Source: Fasciolopsis buskii (lineage: Eukaryota > Platyhelminthes > Trematoda > Plagiorchiida > Fasciolidae). From it: a stretch of DNA of 64,000 bases. Each line of letters opens with the position of its first letter. Position 1 is the first letter of the stretch. A program made the translations under genes and the position numbers. This document shows, piece after piece, positions 53,524-64,000 of this stretch. The DNA is taken from contig LUCM01005741.1 of assembly GCA_008360955.1 (NCBI GenBank), forward strand, positions 18,801 to 82,800. Direction: 5' to 3'. The notes beneath the pieces were generated by a model that saw only the letters and a program-made list of their open reading frames with translations, did not search any database and was not told the DNA's origin.

Positions 53524-56500
53524 GTAACGCCCATTTGGTTGCTAGATTTCGGAACCTAGGTAGTTTGCTGCGTAAGCCCTGGCTGTTGGTGTAGATGCAC
53601 CTCCGTACTCTTATCTCCATGGTATTTCCAGTGCGCGTGGAAAGAACTTACATACCGTTAGCCAAAGGCAGTTTGGCCAGAGATTCGCGCATCTGAAAGC
53701 TACCCACCACGTGAATGTCAGCGGCATCTCCGTCGCGGCCCCTACCTAACTTGGGATTGCAAGCCCCAAGCGGAGCTGGCATAATTAAGTTTTGGATCCA
53801 AGGCGACTTCCTTTTGGTTCGGCCACAATATCCAGCAAGACTTCCACTCGAACTCTCACGGCCTATGAGCATGCATCTCTGGAGGCGTATATCAGAACGG
53901 AGACTACTTTCTGGGGCATACCAATTTTGCGAAATTGTGTCTGGAATTTAGGCTGACTAGTGCGAGCCGAAGCAGTCCAGTATGGCAGTGGTCTTTAGTT
54001 GCAGTGGCCGCGTCTGTCGACTGCACGGACCGAAAACCCTTCGACGGAATGGTTCGGAGCTATGTATTTCCTTTATTCTATGTCATGCTGAATACCAAGC
54101 TGTTGGGTTTCCCTCTCGACTCAGCTACCTCAGAAGCGATGACGTTCCTGGCCCAAAACTGCGGTTACCCAGCGGCTTTGGTCTTTTGTCCTCTTTTTCT
54201 AGCAGAGCCGGAGGTGTCTAGCCGGATGCACACCTCCGAAAATCCCGGGAGTATTGCTCATGATGACAGCAGTCTCCGTATGTCCCCCGACGATTCTAGT
54301 TCTACCTTCAGTAACCTAGGATTTTGAGCAAACGTTGTATCTCTGCCGTGTGCCAGATGCCCGAGACCCGCTGGATAAATATCTGCGACTGACTTCTAAC
54401 TGCGCAGCTGCTGGAAGTCTCAACTGTTTGCTACCACCCGGGGATGCAAGGCTGAACCGATAGAGTCCGGTTACGTTTTGCTCCCCTTCACCGTATAAAG
54501 TATAGGCCGAAACTAAAAACTGCGGGCAAAATTGGGCGGCATCTACTCATGCAAAAGAAAGGGCTGCCAGTATTTTCCCATCAAGAGCGGTGCCTTACTG
54601 AGCTGCAGGATGTAACCTAGTTGGAAAGATTGTTGAAGCGCGAGGGTTAAATGGAGTCTAGGCGTCCTTTAGATGATGGCGTTATTCCGTGAATTGAAAA
54701 GCTTTTGGGCAAGACCATCCTGAGGGAAGCTACCTCATGAGTAAAGAGCTTACTCGCGAGGATAGCGACGGGGGCTTGGCCCAAAGGTGTTTTGTGAATG
54801 GCATCAGGGGAAGGGCTGGTTCAAGATGAAAAATTCAACTGCAAAACTGTGCTCCAAAGGACCGAACTACAGGAGTAGGCCACCCTTGGTTACTTTTTTT
54901 CCTTATGTGGCCGAGAATAATAGAACAAATGGGAAAGGCCTTCCATGGTTTCACTGTCAGCCGTCTGTATCCGTTCCAGGTCTTACCAGGCCCGCAACGG
55001 TCAACAATGCGAAGTCTGGCTGCTGTGCTTCAACAGCGGGCGAAATGCGTGCCGTATGAGCCGTGGAATTCTGCGCGCGTTGTCTTTGGAAAGAGCCCTC
55101 GGATCACGTTTAGGACTAAAAGCTGTTTTATCCGCAGGTCGCTGGTGATAAAGGAAAGCTAGATGACCGTCCTGCCCTAGCCTAAACATCAAGTGGGGAT
55201 TTAATCTGTGTGGGACAAAACCATGAAGAACGAGCCTAAATAATTGAACCAACGAATGTCATTGTTTTTTGGATGATTCCATTCAACCTACCGACACTTG
55301 GCTCTATTTTCCCCCGGTCGTAATAGGTTTTGTATGCACCCCATGTAGTCACCAAGTCTGCGTGCAGCAAAACTTCTGACGAAAACGGCACAGTTTCGTA
55401 TCTGGTACGGACTAGAGACAATGGATGTCAAATAACTGAACTTTCCGGGGCGCAAATGGCGATTAGCATAGTTTTTGGGGTAGCCTCATTCACCTTAACG
55501 ACAAAAAGCGATCAGCATAAAAGCCGTCCAGGAGTTCGAACAGACGTCTTGGGGTCTCACATGCCTCAAACTTAGGCGGTAAGGAATCAGGGTGGAAACC
55601 TGCCGAATGCTTCCACAAAATCTATAAACAATGCCTTTCAAATCTGTCCCCTGTGATAATAATAATGGTATATCTCCCGAAAAATCCGAGAGAAATGCTT
55701 CGTTACACGAACAAACCATTACATTGGCATAACACAACTCGTTGCAGAGTACGGTTAAAAGGCGAAGTTGAAATGACGAATCAATTAAAATTAGACATGA
55801 TTTCTTAAAGATTCGCATGAATCGCATTTAGCACAGTGCTTAGCGTTTAGATGCACCAACACCGTGCATCGCAAGCCCAGAATTCCGTTGGACGACAGAG
55901 GCAAATGTCGAGACACAGCCGACATGTTCAGAATTTAACTAGCTTGCAAAATTTTTGGGAATGCATATCTGAGACCAAAGTTCATCAAATTTATGAGTGG
56001 CCGCTGAAAAATTGTCCAGCATGCGATAATACCTGGTTGGGGGGAAGAAATAAGACAACACAGCGGCACTATCAACATTGGGAGGGAAGTGAGAGTTTAC
56101 ACCTTGTAGGTACTTTCTGTATCCAAGTAAAAAATAAAATCCTTTTGGAAGAGTAGCAAAGAGCGAAACAGTGATGCAAAATCATTGCAAGGTATTGCCT
56201 TGGGAAATGGGACCACTAAATTTTGGATAAAAACGAAGAGTTTTATGCGGTACGCTGAATATAATATCCAACGCCGGTTAGCCACTGTTAAATGGAGTGT
56301 AAAATTTTGGTCCCGTCTGCGGGATTTGATTGTTGTTATTCAATAGAAGAAGAATAGCTCAGAGGGTGTAACTGAACAGGATACAAGGAGTTATGACGAT
56401 GCTGAGGTTTAAATATTGTTATAGTTAATTTAATCCAAGCTGTACCGTTGCACTTTGGTCCCGCCTTTGTGTTGGTTTCGGTTAATTTGGTCGATACGCA

Positions 56501-57319
56501 TCGCCCCAGCGTTCGCACGAAGAGCTTACAATAAGCGACAAACTCAGCAACTTATTGTCGATGAAATTATGCAATCAAACGATCAACATAATCGAGCCCA
56601 TGGGAAACAACTCTCAGGCCAGTCTACGATTAGTCATGTTTCACATAAGACCAGGAGTGACTTGGTTATTATCTCGTTTAAATGAATAGATGCTGAAAGA
56701 AAATCTGGAGCTATACAAGTAGCGACAACTACTCGAAGTAGCCAACGAAAGTGATATGGCGGCACTGAAGCTGGCACTTGCAGCAGAGAAAGAAAACGGT
56801 CCGGATTTAGATACCTATCAAAATGACATGCTTGGTGAAGATCGACTGTCTCGTTGCCTGTGAGATTGCCGTATGCAAACCGAGTCGATATTTGGGGGCT
56901 TCATCTCACCCTTAGGCAGAATGTATAAATAACTATCCAGTGGACCTGCCTGAGGTCAAACTGGAAATTTCACTGATGATATATCTTCTTGCTGGTGGAT
57001 TGTTTAGCAGCCTGAATATCACGCAGAGAATAAGGTTAAGGACGACAGACAAACTCTGATGTATCTACTGTACTACCTTGTGGCGCAAGCCGAGAATGAC
57101 ATTAAGGACTATGAATTGCCTCCCTAGAGTTCGCCTATAAATCGCCGGAGATGTCCTGAGGGATCTGTACACATTAGAAAATGTGGCGGCTACGATGTTG
57201 ACTGAGAATTTGTTTAATTGACGTAAGCCAGTTTCCGAAGAATCTGACGCGTTGACAGAATTGTCATTTAAGATGCCCAACTGCGAATTCGCTTCCATAA
57301 AACGTTGAACGGGAATGGA
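53524..57319. other. Decayed repeat DNA, unassigned
   Basis: Many short frames with transposon-like composition on the plus strand (53935-54327, 54787-55162, 55851-56156) but no motif that fixes a family. Confidence 0.4.
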
Positions 57320-57690
57320 GAGATGGGAAAAACTTGTCAGACGTCGATAGTCATTTTGAATGAACTTTCTGGTTCACCGCATGCTCTCACGCGAAAACGC
57401 GACCACAAGTATGCAAGCACAATCATCGCAGCAGACTCATGAACTTCACTGGCATAATACTACGGTTGAGAGCGTTAAATAGCGCTGTCCGAACTACTGA
57501 GCCGAAAGCATATTTCAAGTCAAGGAAGACTACGATCTTAGATCGGCGGTGTGGGGGGGGCGTTTCTAGTAACTGCCGGAGAGTGAGTGTCCGGTCGATG
57601 CAACCTCGATCTGGACGAAATCTGGCTTGCTGTTCGCGGATTTCACTCGCAAACCCGTGTCAAACGACGCAGCATTATCAAAGCTAAAAA
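57320..57690 (-). mobile_element. Family-A LINE fragment, RT palm
   Basis: Minus strand matches 35870-36110 and 41586-41764: GGGGGGCGTTTCTAGTAACT, GGTCGATGCAACCTCGA and the motif-A coding stretch. Ends in AGCATTATCAAAGC like the other copies. Confidence 0.7.
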
Positions 57691-57699
57691 GGGGAGTTA

Positions 57700-58839
57700 A
57701 AAACTGATGCTACCACAGATTTATATGCGTCTAGAGGGTCGTGGGCTGACAATGACAATATCACGGCATACAGTAATAGCCACAATAAAGAAATGCGTAG
57801 AGACTGCGCATTAGGAAATGTTGGCTAGGAGGAGGGTAGGGTGCAGAAATGGTGACTGAAATTTGGGCAAGCCGGCAAGTGTGAAATTGACTGGCAGGAG
57901 AAAGGTATTATCAGTAGGTGTCAGGCGAAAGTGCCTCCTTGCGCCTGCATGCAATGCAGACCGTAGAGCTGTTCTTTGGAGGCACCAGAAATGTAGAGTT
58001 TTTGCCTGCCTATCTTTACTTTGGTGAAACGCAGTCCAGTTCCAGGATCAGTGACGGGCAAAGTTTTAGCCCGCCGATCAATGCCAGCAAGTAAGCGGGC
58101 TGCCGAGCTGCATGTGGTTTTTAGTTACCGGTGAATGAGGCGCTCCAAAGAAAATATGCAACTGTGCATGCATAAGAAGATATATAAATTCGTGGGCACA
58201 CCTGAAGACCAGGGTTAGAGTACTTTGGGAGCTTTCGCAAATTTGTTTGTCCAGAATTAAAAATAATATTTAACTTAAGCGGCTATTGGATAATAACCTG
58301 TATTTGCTTATCATTTTAATGTCAACTTTAAGTGAAGCCCGGCGAGGTGAACCGTGTAGGATTGTATGATCGGTGGCATGAGGAATTTAAGCCATTCAAC
58401 AGTGGCTTAGAGTGGGAGAAAAGGATGGGGATCAAGTGATTGTCGTTTGACCAAAAATCAAGAGATGAGTTAGAGGAAACGAATATAGGATGGCACAGAT
58501 GCGAATTAAAGTCTGTATGTCCTTCGAACGCTTGGTTTGGAATGACACTGGTCAACCTTAAGTTAAAGGAAGATACTGGGGAAAATTTGGACATAGACAT
58601 CTTGAACTGTTTAAGATTCTGACGGGAGTAAACAGGGTCTGGCAATCTATTCTACAAAGTGAGATAAGACAATTGTGAAGAATTTTGAACTGAAAGCCAC
58701 TTTGAAATGTCATACTACGAGATGTAACGATCGATTTCTGAAAAGCTAACGAGACTTGTTAGCGAGCCAGATGGCATTTTTAGCCGTGTTTGCGGCCTCA
58801 AGAGCAACCAGAGGGACGTGAGGTTCAGCTCGACAGGGC
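57700..58839. other. Unassigned sequence
   Basis: A GTGCCTCC ... GGAGGCAC inverted repeat lies at 57929-57985. Nothing else recognised. Confidence 0.4.
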
Positions 58840-59460
58840 ATAGCCTCTCTTTTGTTCAACCAGTCTCTTCCGTCTCAAACCAAATCTCTTTGCCCCATCT
58901 GCCTACTCGTTGAGCCCCCGCTGAGAACTCCCTACACTCCAAACGGTTCATCGTCAAGTAATGTGACAGGTGGTTTTCCGTCTGCGGCCCACACTCTCTC
59001 AAGCACCCGAGTTAATGGGAAGCCCTTTTGGGTGAGCCGTGCGCTTTGCCGGTTCCGCAAACAGATAACGGGGAGAGACGTCTCCAATTTCGTGCGGACA
59101 ATAACTTACTTCTCCCATGAGCGATTTTTCGACACAGAAGCCGTAACTTGACAAGTGATCCCAGTCAGATCGGCCTTGTTGCAGTAAGCTACCGTTGGCG
59201 CAGTTCTGTCTAGAACTGTAGATCGTACCGGACCATGTACGTCGAATTGGACTATGCGTTAGATTTAATGCCATTTTTTCTGTAGCTCAAAGTCTATCGA
59301 CGCATACTACAAGCCGGATTAACCGTAGAACTTCTATCTGATACTACTGTTCGCAACGCCTATGAGCAAAACCTATCCGAGGAACTGAGAACTCCGACGA
59401 GCATCAATGTAGACGAGCAGTGGGATCAAATTAAACATGCGATGCATTTGGCAGCAGATT
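58840..59460 (+). mobile_element. Family-A LINE 5' fragment
   Basis: Matches the start of the endonuclease frame (FNQSLPSQTKSLCPICL) and then, after a deletion at about 59020, the later part of the endonuclease and the linker (GCAGTGGGATCAAATTAAAC, ATGCATTTGGCAGCAGA). Plus strand, broken. Confidence 0.68.
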
Positions 59461-62400
59461 TCGCCTGTGGTCCTAAATCTTGTAGTAAAAGTTGAGTATC
59501 AAAAAATTATCATATCTGCACATCGGTTTCAGTAATGACACCGGTTTTCTCTCCCTACTTCAGTAAGTAATCTTAACTTCATATTTGGTGGTGACCAAGT
59601 CTTGGAAACAGTCTAATTACGGCCATGGACAGAGGGCGGCTAAGCATAAACATTGGGTGCGACAATATTAGTTGGCCTTAGTGCGGTTGTAATTTCATAG
59701 GTCTTACTCCAGCTTGTTCAATTATTGTTTTTCCGTTTTAAGACCCCGAGCAGACAAGTTTGCGATTTCTTTTTCATGTCTTATCGTGGTTCTGAGGTTT
59801 GACTTGCAGCTCTAAATTCCACAAAAACACCTAGCATGCCATTGTCATCTCCGAGTCCATCTGGGACATCGAATGTGGACCACACGTCGGTGCAGTTGTG
59901 CCGCCCTTTGATGACCGATGTGGTCAACCAGCTCAGTGCAGTCCCAGATGAGACCATGGTAAGTGAGGTTCTGTCATGGCTGATCACGGAACAACGACAC
60001 TCATATTCCAATACCTCAGAAATAGTTAACCGAAAAAAACCCAAATGAGTAGACGCCTGGCTGATCCAGTCCTTCGGCGCAAATACAGTTGAATCTGAAG
60101 TAATAACTTTCACACAACTTTTCTAAATGTCACCTACCTTCGAAATGCTTTCATGAACTCCAAAGGAGTAAACGCGCCCCCACTTGATACACTAATTGAT
60201 TTGCATTGTGCTTACCGGAAGTGAAAAACTACCACTGTCATGGTGGGCCAAGCTGCGCAGCTGGTTAGATGCATCGTCTTGTTTTCACTCCGTCTGATGT
60301 TCATATTGCCGGAACTGCCCATGTTACTCATATGGTACGGTATCCTCCAAGGCAGCCTGGCCAAATATGACCCTATGTATCACAAAATGTGTACCGCAGG
60401 GTTATCAAGCTTCGCGCAATAATTTCGTCCATCATACTTCCTCTCAGTATTTAGATACCCCTCCAAAAAAGCACATTATCTTACCCGTATGCATAAAATC
60501 TCGGATGGTAACTTGTTGTCTACTGACAATCCTAAAATTGTAGATTTGGACCGATTTAGCCTCATCGACGCATTTGAATCACAACATTGCGAGCAGTCCA
60601 GCTTCACCCATTACTTTTAATTCCCCTTGGCATGTCAAAACATGCCATAATGCACTGCAATAATTTCGATTACGCCCTCCACGCACCTTGCAAAGAGCAA
60701 GGGCAAAATTTTGCCCTGAAATGAGTCTTTCCACTCAATTTTATCCCACACACGTCAAATTTCATCATTTTATCCCCTCCAAAATCAACCAAAAACCACC
60801 AACTGGCGTTGCAAAACTGCGGTACACCGCTGCTTGCTGTGAGTTATTCTCGCTGTTGCTTTTTGCAATTTAGAGCGTTGTTGTAATATTTTTGGCATAA
60901 TAGAGCCGTTTTCCTAATTGAAAATATTTCCTAAATTTCTTAAACTCATCTCTCGCTGACCCTTCTGTCAGTATTTATTTCAAGCCTGGACCCTAACCGC
61001 CTGGACCTATTTTAAACGCCTTGTGCTGCTAACCACATACTCTACCCGTCTATCGATCTACTTTTAAAAGCAAACATGCCAATTGACCTGTCTTTTTACT
61101 TTTGCACATGCGCGCTCCCGCACTTCTTAATACTATTCGTTGCTTGTTAGCAAACGCTCATAGCATCTCATAGCCATTACAGACGTCCTTGATTTTCTGC
61201 AAACCCTACATTGCTTTCACCAGCCTAACTACAGCAACGTCAGCGCCGCACCGTAGTACTCAGAAAATCCATGAACCCCGTGGTTCCTGTTTAAACGTGC
61301 TCAGTCCTGTCTATTGGAATATTTGGTAATTCTGGTCCCAAAGCTCTTGATGTCTCATAAAGACTAAGGGATCTAGAAATCAGAGCACAACAGATTGAGG
61401 ACTTGTCACTGAAATTGTCTTCATTAGCCAGCTTAACTGACCATTTAAATCTCACTAATGCCAGGAATCTGATGGCTACAGGACGCTCCTTTGATTCCGT
61501 ACCTAAAGAAGCTTACAAACGCATTTTGAATAAGAAGAACGTCTCTGTATTTCATGAACTCGACCGCCTCCCACTGCCATTGGTCCAGACTGCCATTCGC
61601 AATGCTTGTAGTTTGACCCACCACTTCTGTCCGTGCTCTAGGCTCCGGAAAATTCCCCCAAGAACAACTGTTCAATTTTATTCCAATTTCGTAATGAAAT
61701 TTCTGCTAAGGAGTTTATAGCAAACTAGGCAAACATTTCCAACTATACGCCTTATAAAAATATCAAGATTCTCACGGACAAAGCTCCCTTCCAGAGAGGT
61801 ATATTACGCTCACAGAAGTTTGCCACAACTTATCAAGTTTGCATGGCTTCGGTGGTATCTGTCGCTCCCCCTCTGACTGGTACGCTTCCAGCACAGGTTC
61901 CTCCTGATGGGCCAAATGCCAGGTGTACTGCCGGGGTTTCATATAACCTACCTTCTCCCTGTGACAGCCTCCACCACTCCACATCTCCGGCTATCCCGTG
62001 CCCGATGACCACCGCCGGGACCAACATGCAGACGGTGATAACTTAAAACCCCTCAGAAACTGCTGCTTCAAGCAATTTACACAATTGGCCCCTCCCGTGC
62101 TTACGCCGCTCAATGTCCTGTCCAAGCTCTTCTCCCCACAAATCTGCTACTAGTTTGTCCAAGAATAAATCTATTGATACCGGTGGCCTCCAACTTCGCT
62201 TATACTCGCTGCGAAAGTGGTAGTCCCTCGACATCATCCTGATGAAACTCACTCCCCTTCTCCAGTCCAGCCACTCCGCAAACGTGCTCATCTAAATCTA
62301 CCAACCCTGGTGCCCCAAGCTAAGAGCACTGACAGTGGGTCAACGCGTCTGCGTACCTCGACTGCCCGGCACTCTCGGCACACTCAACTCGAGTAAGCCA

Positions 62401-63200
62401 TCCCGGAAGGAGCTCTGCCAAATCGGAAGTTCCACAACTTCACGAAGGCCAACTAACCGCCGCCTACAATCTTGAGCTGATTAGCCCACTGTACTCCTGC
62501 CCCCACTCTTCACCGGTAACACAGTTGCCACATTCCAGTATGATACTAATGCCCCCTGCATATTTAGGGTCTGCCGCTTATCTTCTCTACTTTTACCCAC
62601 TTAAAAGTCAACCTATTTAAATGCGTTCCCGTCACTCCAATGCAATTTTCCTACTGCTGCGCGACCAAATCCTGACCCCAACTGCCAGTATCCTCACAAC
62701 ATTATACGATTTACCCCTGGATCCCCCCAGGCTACCTGGAAAAATCTAGATAACTGTAATTTGCCCGTTGATGCACAATCTATCACGGGACCCCTCTCCC
62801 AACCCACTTTTTTCCAGCGCTATCCTTAACTGTCTCCGCTAGAAAACACCGCTCTCCTGACTCCTGCGAATTTCAAAAGTAACGCCTATCCCAAAAATTC
62901 ATGCGCATACCTGCTATTCGAGTTTCTCTCCGGCATTTCCCAAATCCCGCTCTCCGTTAACCCCCCTAGATTGCCATTTCCTCCGTGACAAGGTCAAAAT
63001 TCGGCCACCCGGCACTGTCCCACCCCCACTGGTACCACATCCCCCACACTGGCTTCCTCCGACAAAGGGCTCATTAACTCCCACGTATCTTTTATCAACT
63101 TGGACTTCAGCCCACAAACCGCTTAACAAAGACAGTCCCTCGCCGGCCAGTGTACTCACCTATGCTGCATTTTTTCCCTTATCACAGCTATGTACCATCT
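59461..63200. other. Unassigned, pyrimidine-rich in its right half
   Basis: From about 60,600 the plus strand is C/T-rich with many CCTCC and TCTCC runs. A frame at 61403-61720 (105 codons) shows no motif. It may be the 5' part of the LINE that follows. Confidence 0.4.
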
Positions 63201-63226
63201 GAACCTTTAATGCATCTCTTTATTAT

Positions 63227-63786
63227 TTGATCCCCGCCGAACTCACCTCTTGGATAACACGCGAACTTAAGTGTACCGGTAAATTTTCCCTATTTCTCCT
63301 GAATTCCCGCTCGCTGTTTCATAAAGTAAGGGAGCTAAGACTGTTAGCTGCCATAAGATCTTACGATATTAACTTGAAAACACAGACTTGGATAAAAGAT
63401 CACAGGTCCACTCCGTCTTATCATTGGAGGTTTACACGCCCCACGAAAACAATAAATCAAATTGTAGAAAGGCGGTAGCCTAACCTAAGTGAAGTAGCCA
63501 AATGAAGCTTATATCGGCATCACATTTCTTGATTTTAGCCCTAACAACATTTGGCTTCTGATACAAATAATCGAGCTCCCAAAAAGATGCGTATACAGAC
63601 AACCAAGCTCGAAAAATTCTGAAACATCACGTCTGATGAAAGCTTTCGTTTATCCTTCTGGTCTCCCCTCCAGCCGCAAGATAATTGCAGGTGACTTCAA
63701 TGCTCCCAAAATTTGTCGGTCCTATTTATACGCTCCACCAAACCTACTCGACCGTGTTCCTGGATCCTGGAACGCCATTGAAGGAT
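63227..63786 (+). mobile_element. LINE endonuclease remains, Jockey/CR1-like
   Basis: The frame at 63227-63478 has KFSLFLLNSRSLFHKVREL (N-x-R-S-L endonuclease start) and TQTWIKD (E replaced by Q in ETWL). A later frame at 63650-63786 has KIIAGDFNAPKI. Broken between, and runs to the window end. Confidence 0.6.
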
Positions 63787-64000
63787 GAGCTCAGCATGTT
63801 ACTATTATATTCCATGGTGTTCCATAGATATCATTTGTGACGCTATTCTAGGCATTAGCATCCTAAAGTTGAGGTTTCGCATGCGAAAACCTCTCCCTGA
63901 GGGTGACTCAGAAGATGTCAACCGTGTAGTTCCGTCTCCGACAAACTCTTCACCCATGTGGTACCCGCCATACTGTCTTTTCCTATATTGTCGCCTGTTA

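Noticed and set aside
53656..53775. Possible minus-strand exon upstream of the NAB-like gene (ending ESLAKLPLANG before GTATGT)
   Set aside because: It has splice-like borders and a faint likeness to the end of NAB NCD1, but no SAM-like fold precedes it and it lies in repeat DNA. Too weak to call.

Overview
This window is nuclear DNA of a flatworm, most likely a digenean fluke with a large, repeat-rich genome (a Fasciola-like species is my best guess, by inference). The evidence is spliced genes with canonical GT/AG introns, one gene stretched over at least 36 kb by transposon-filled introns, and dense remains of non-LTR retrotransposons plus a Penelope-like element of the kind common in trematodes. 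I see no bacterial operon, rRNA gene, CRISPR array or phage.

Two host genes are supported, both on the minus strand. The first (39697 down to 3346) is a partial orthologue of LRWD1/ORCA, the origin-recognition-complex-associated protein. I reconstructed nine exons by hand; all join in matching phase. They encode leucine-rich repeats, a helical linker, an acidic segment, a long lineage-specific linker with a basic nuclear-localisation-like stretch, and at least three to four WD40 repeats. The 5' exon(s) and the last WD40 exons were not found; the latter probably lie left of the window. The second (50523 down to 48255) is a compact eight-exon gene for a NAB (EGR co-repressor) family protein. 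It carries two tandem NCD2-like domains, and no NCD1 was found. It lies upstream of LRWD1 in the same orientation, about 8.6 kb away.

The rest is mobile DNA. Positions 1-2200 (-) and 4430-8020 (+) are two copies of one RTE-like LINE (family A here), facing each other around an LRWD1 exon. Positions 12360-15095 (-) hold a Penelope-like element with a YVDD reverse transcriptase, a decayed GIY-YIG domain, direct-repeat pseudo-LTRs carrying hammerhead-like motifs, and an inverted 5' fragment. Positions 18400-26600 hold CR1/Jockey-like LINE pieces with a family-A insertion. Positions 29640-31263, 35255-38760, 40545-42005, 43530-46880, 51427-54300, 57320-59460 and 63227-63790 are further decayed elements. 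Two near-identical 500-bp repeats (29669 and 42049) and mosaic family-A copies (35462 and 40612) point to recent exchange within the LRWD1 locus.

The two host genes may both act in chromatin regulation (ORC/heterochromatin loading and EGR-dependent repression), but nothing in the sequence links them functionally. The most unusual items are the duplicated NCD2 domains, the Penelope element with hammerhead-like repeats, and the inverted LINE pair bracketing a coding exon.
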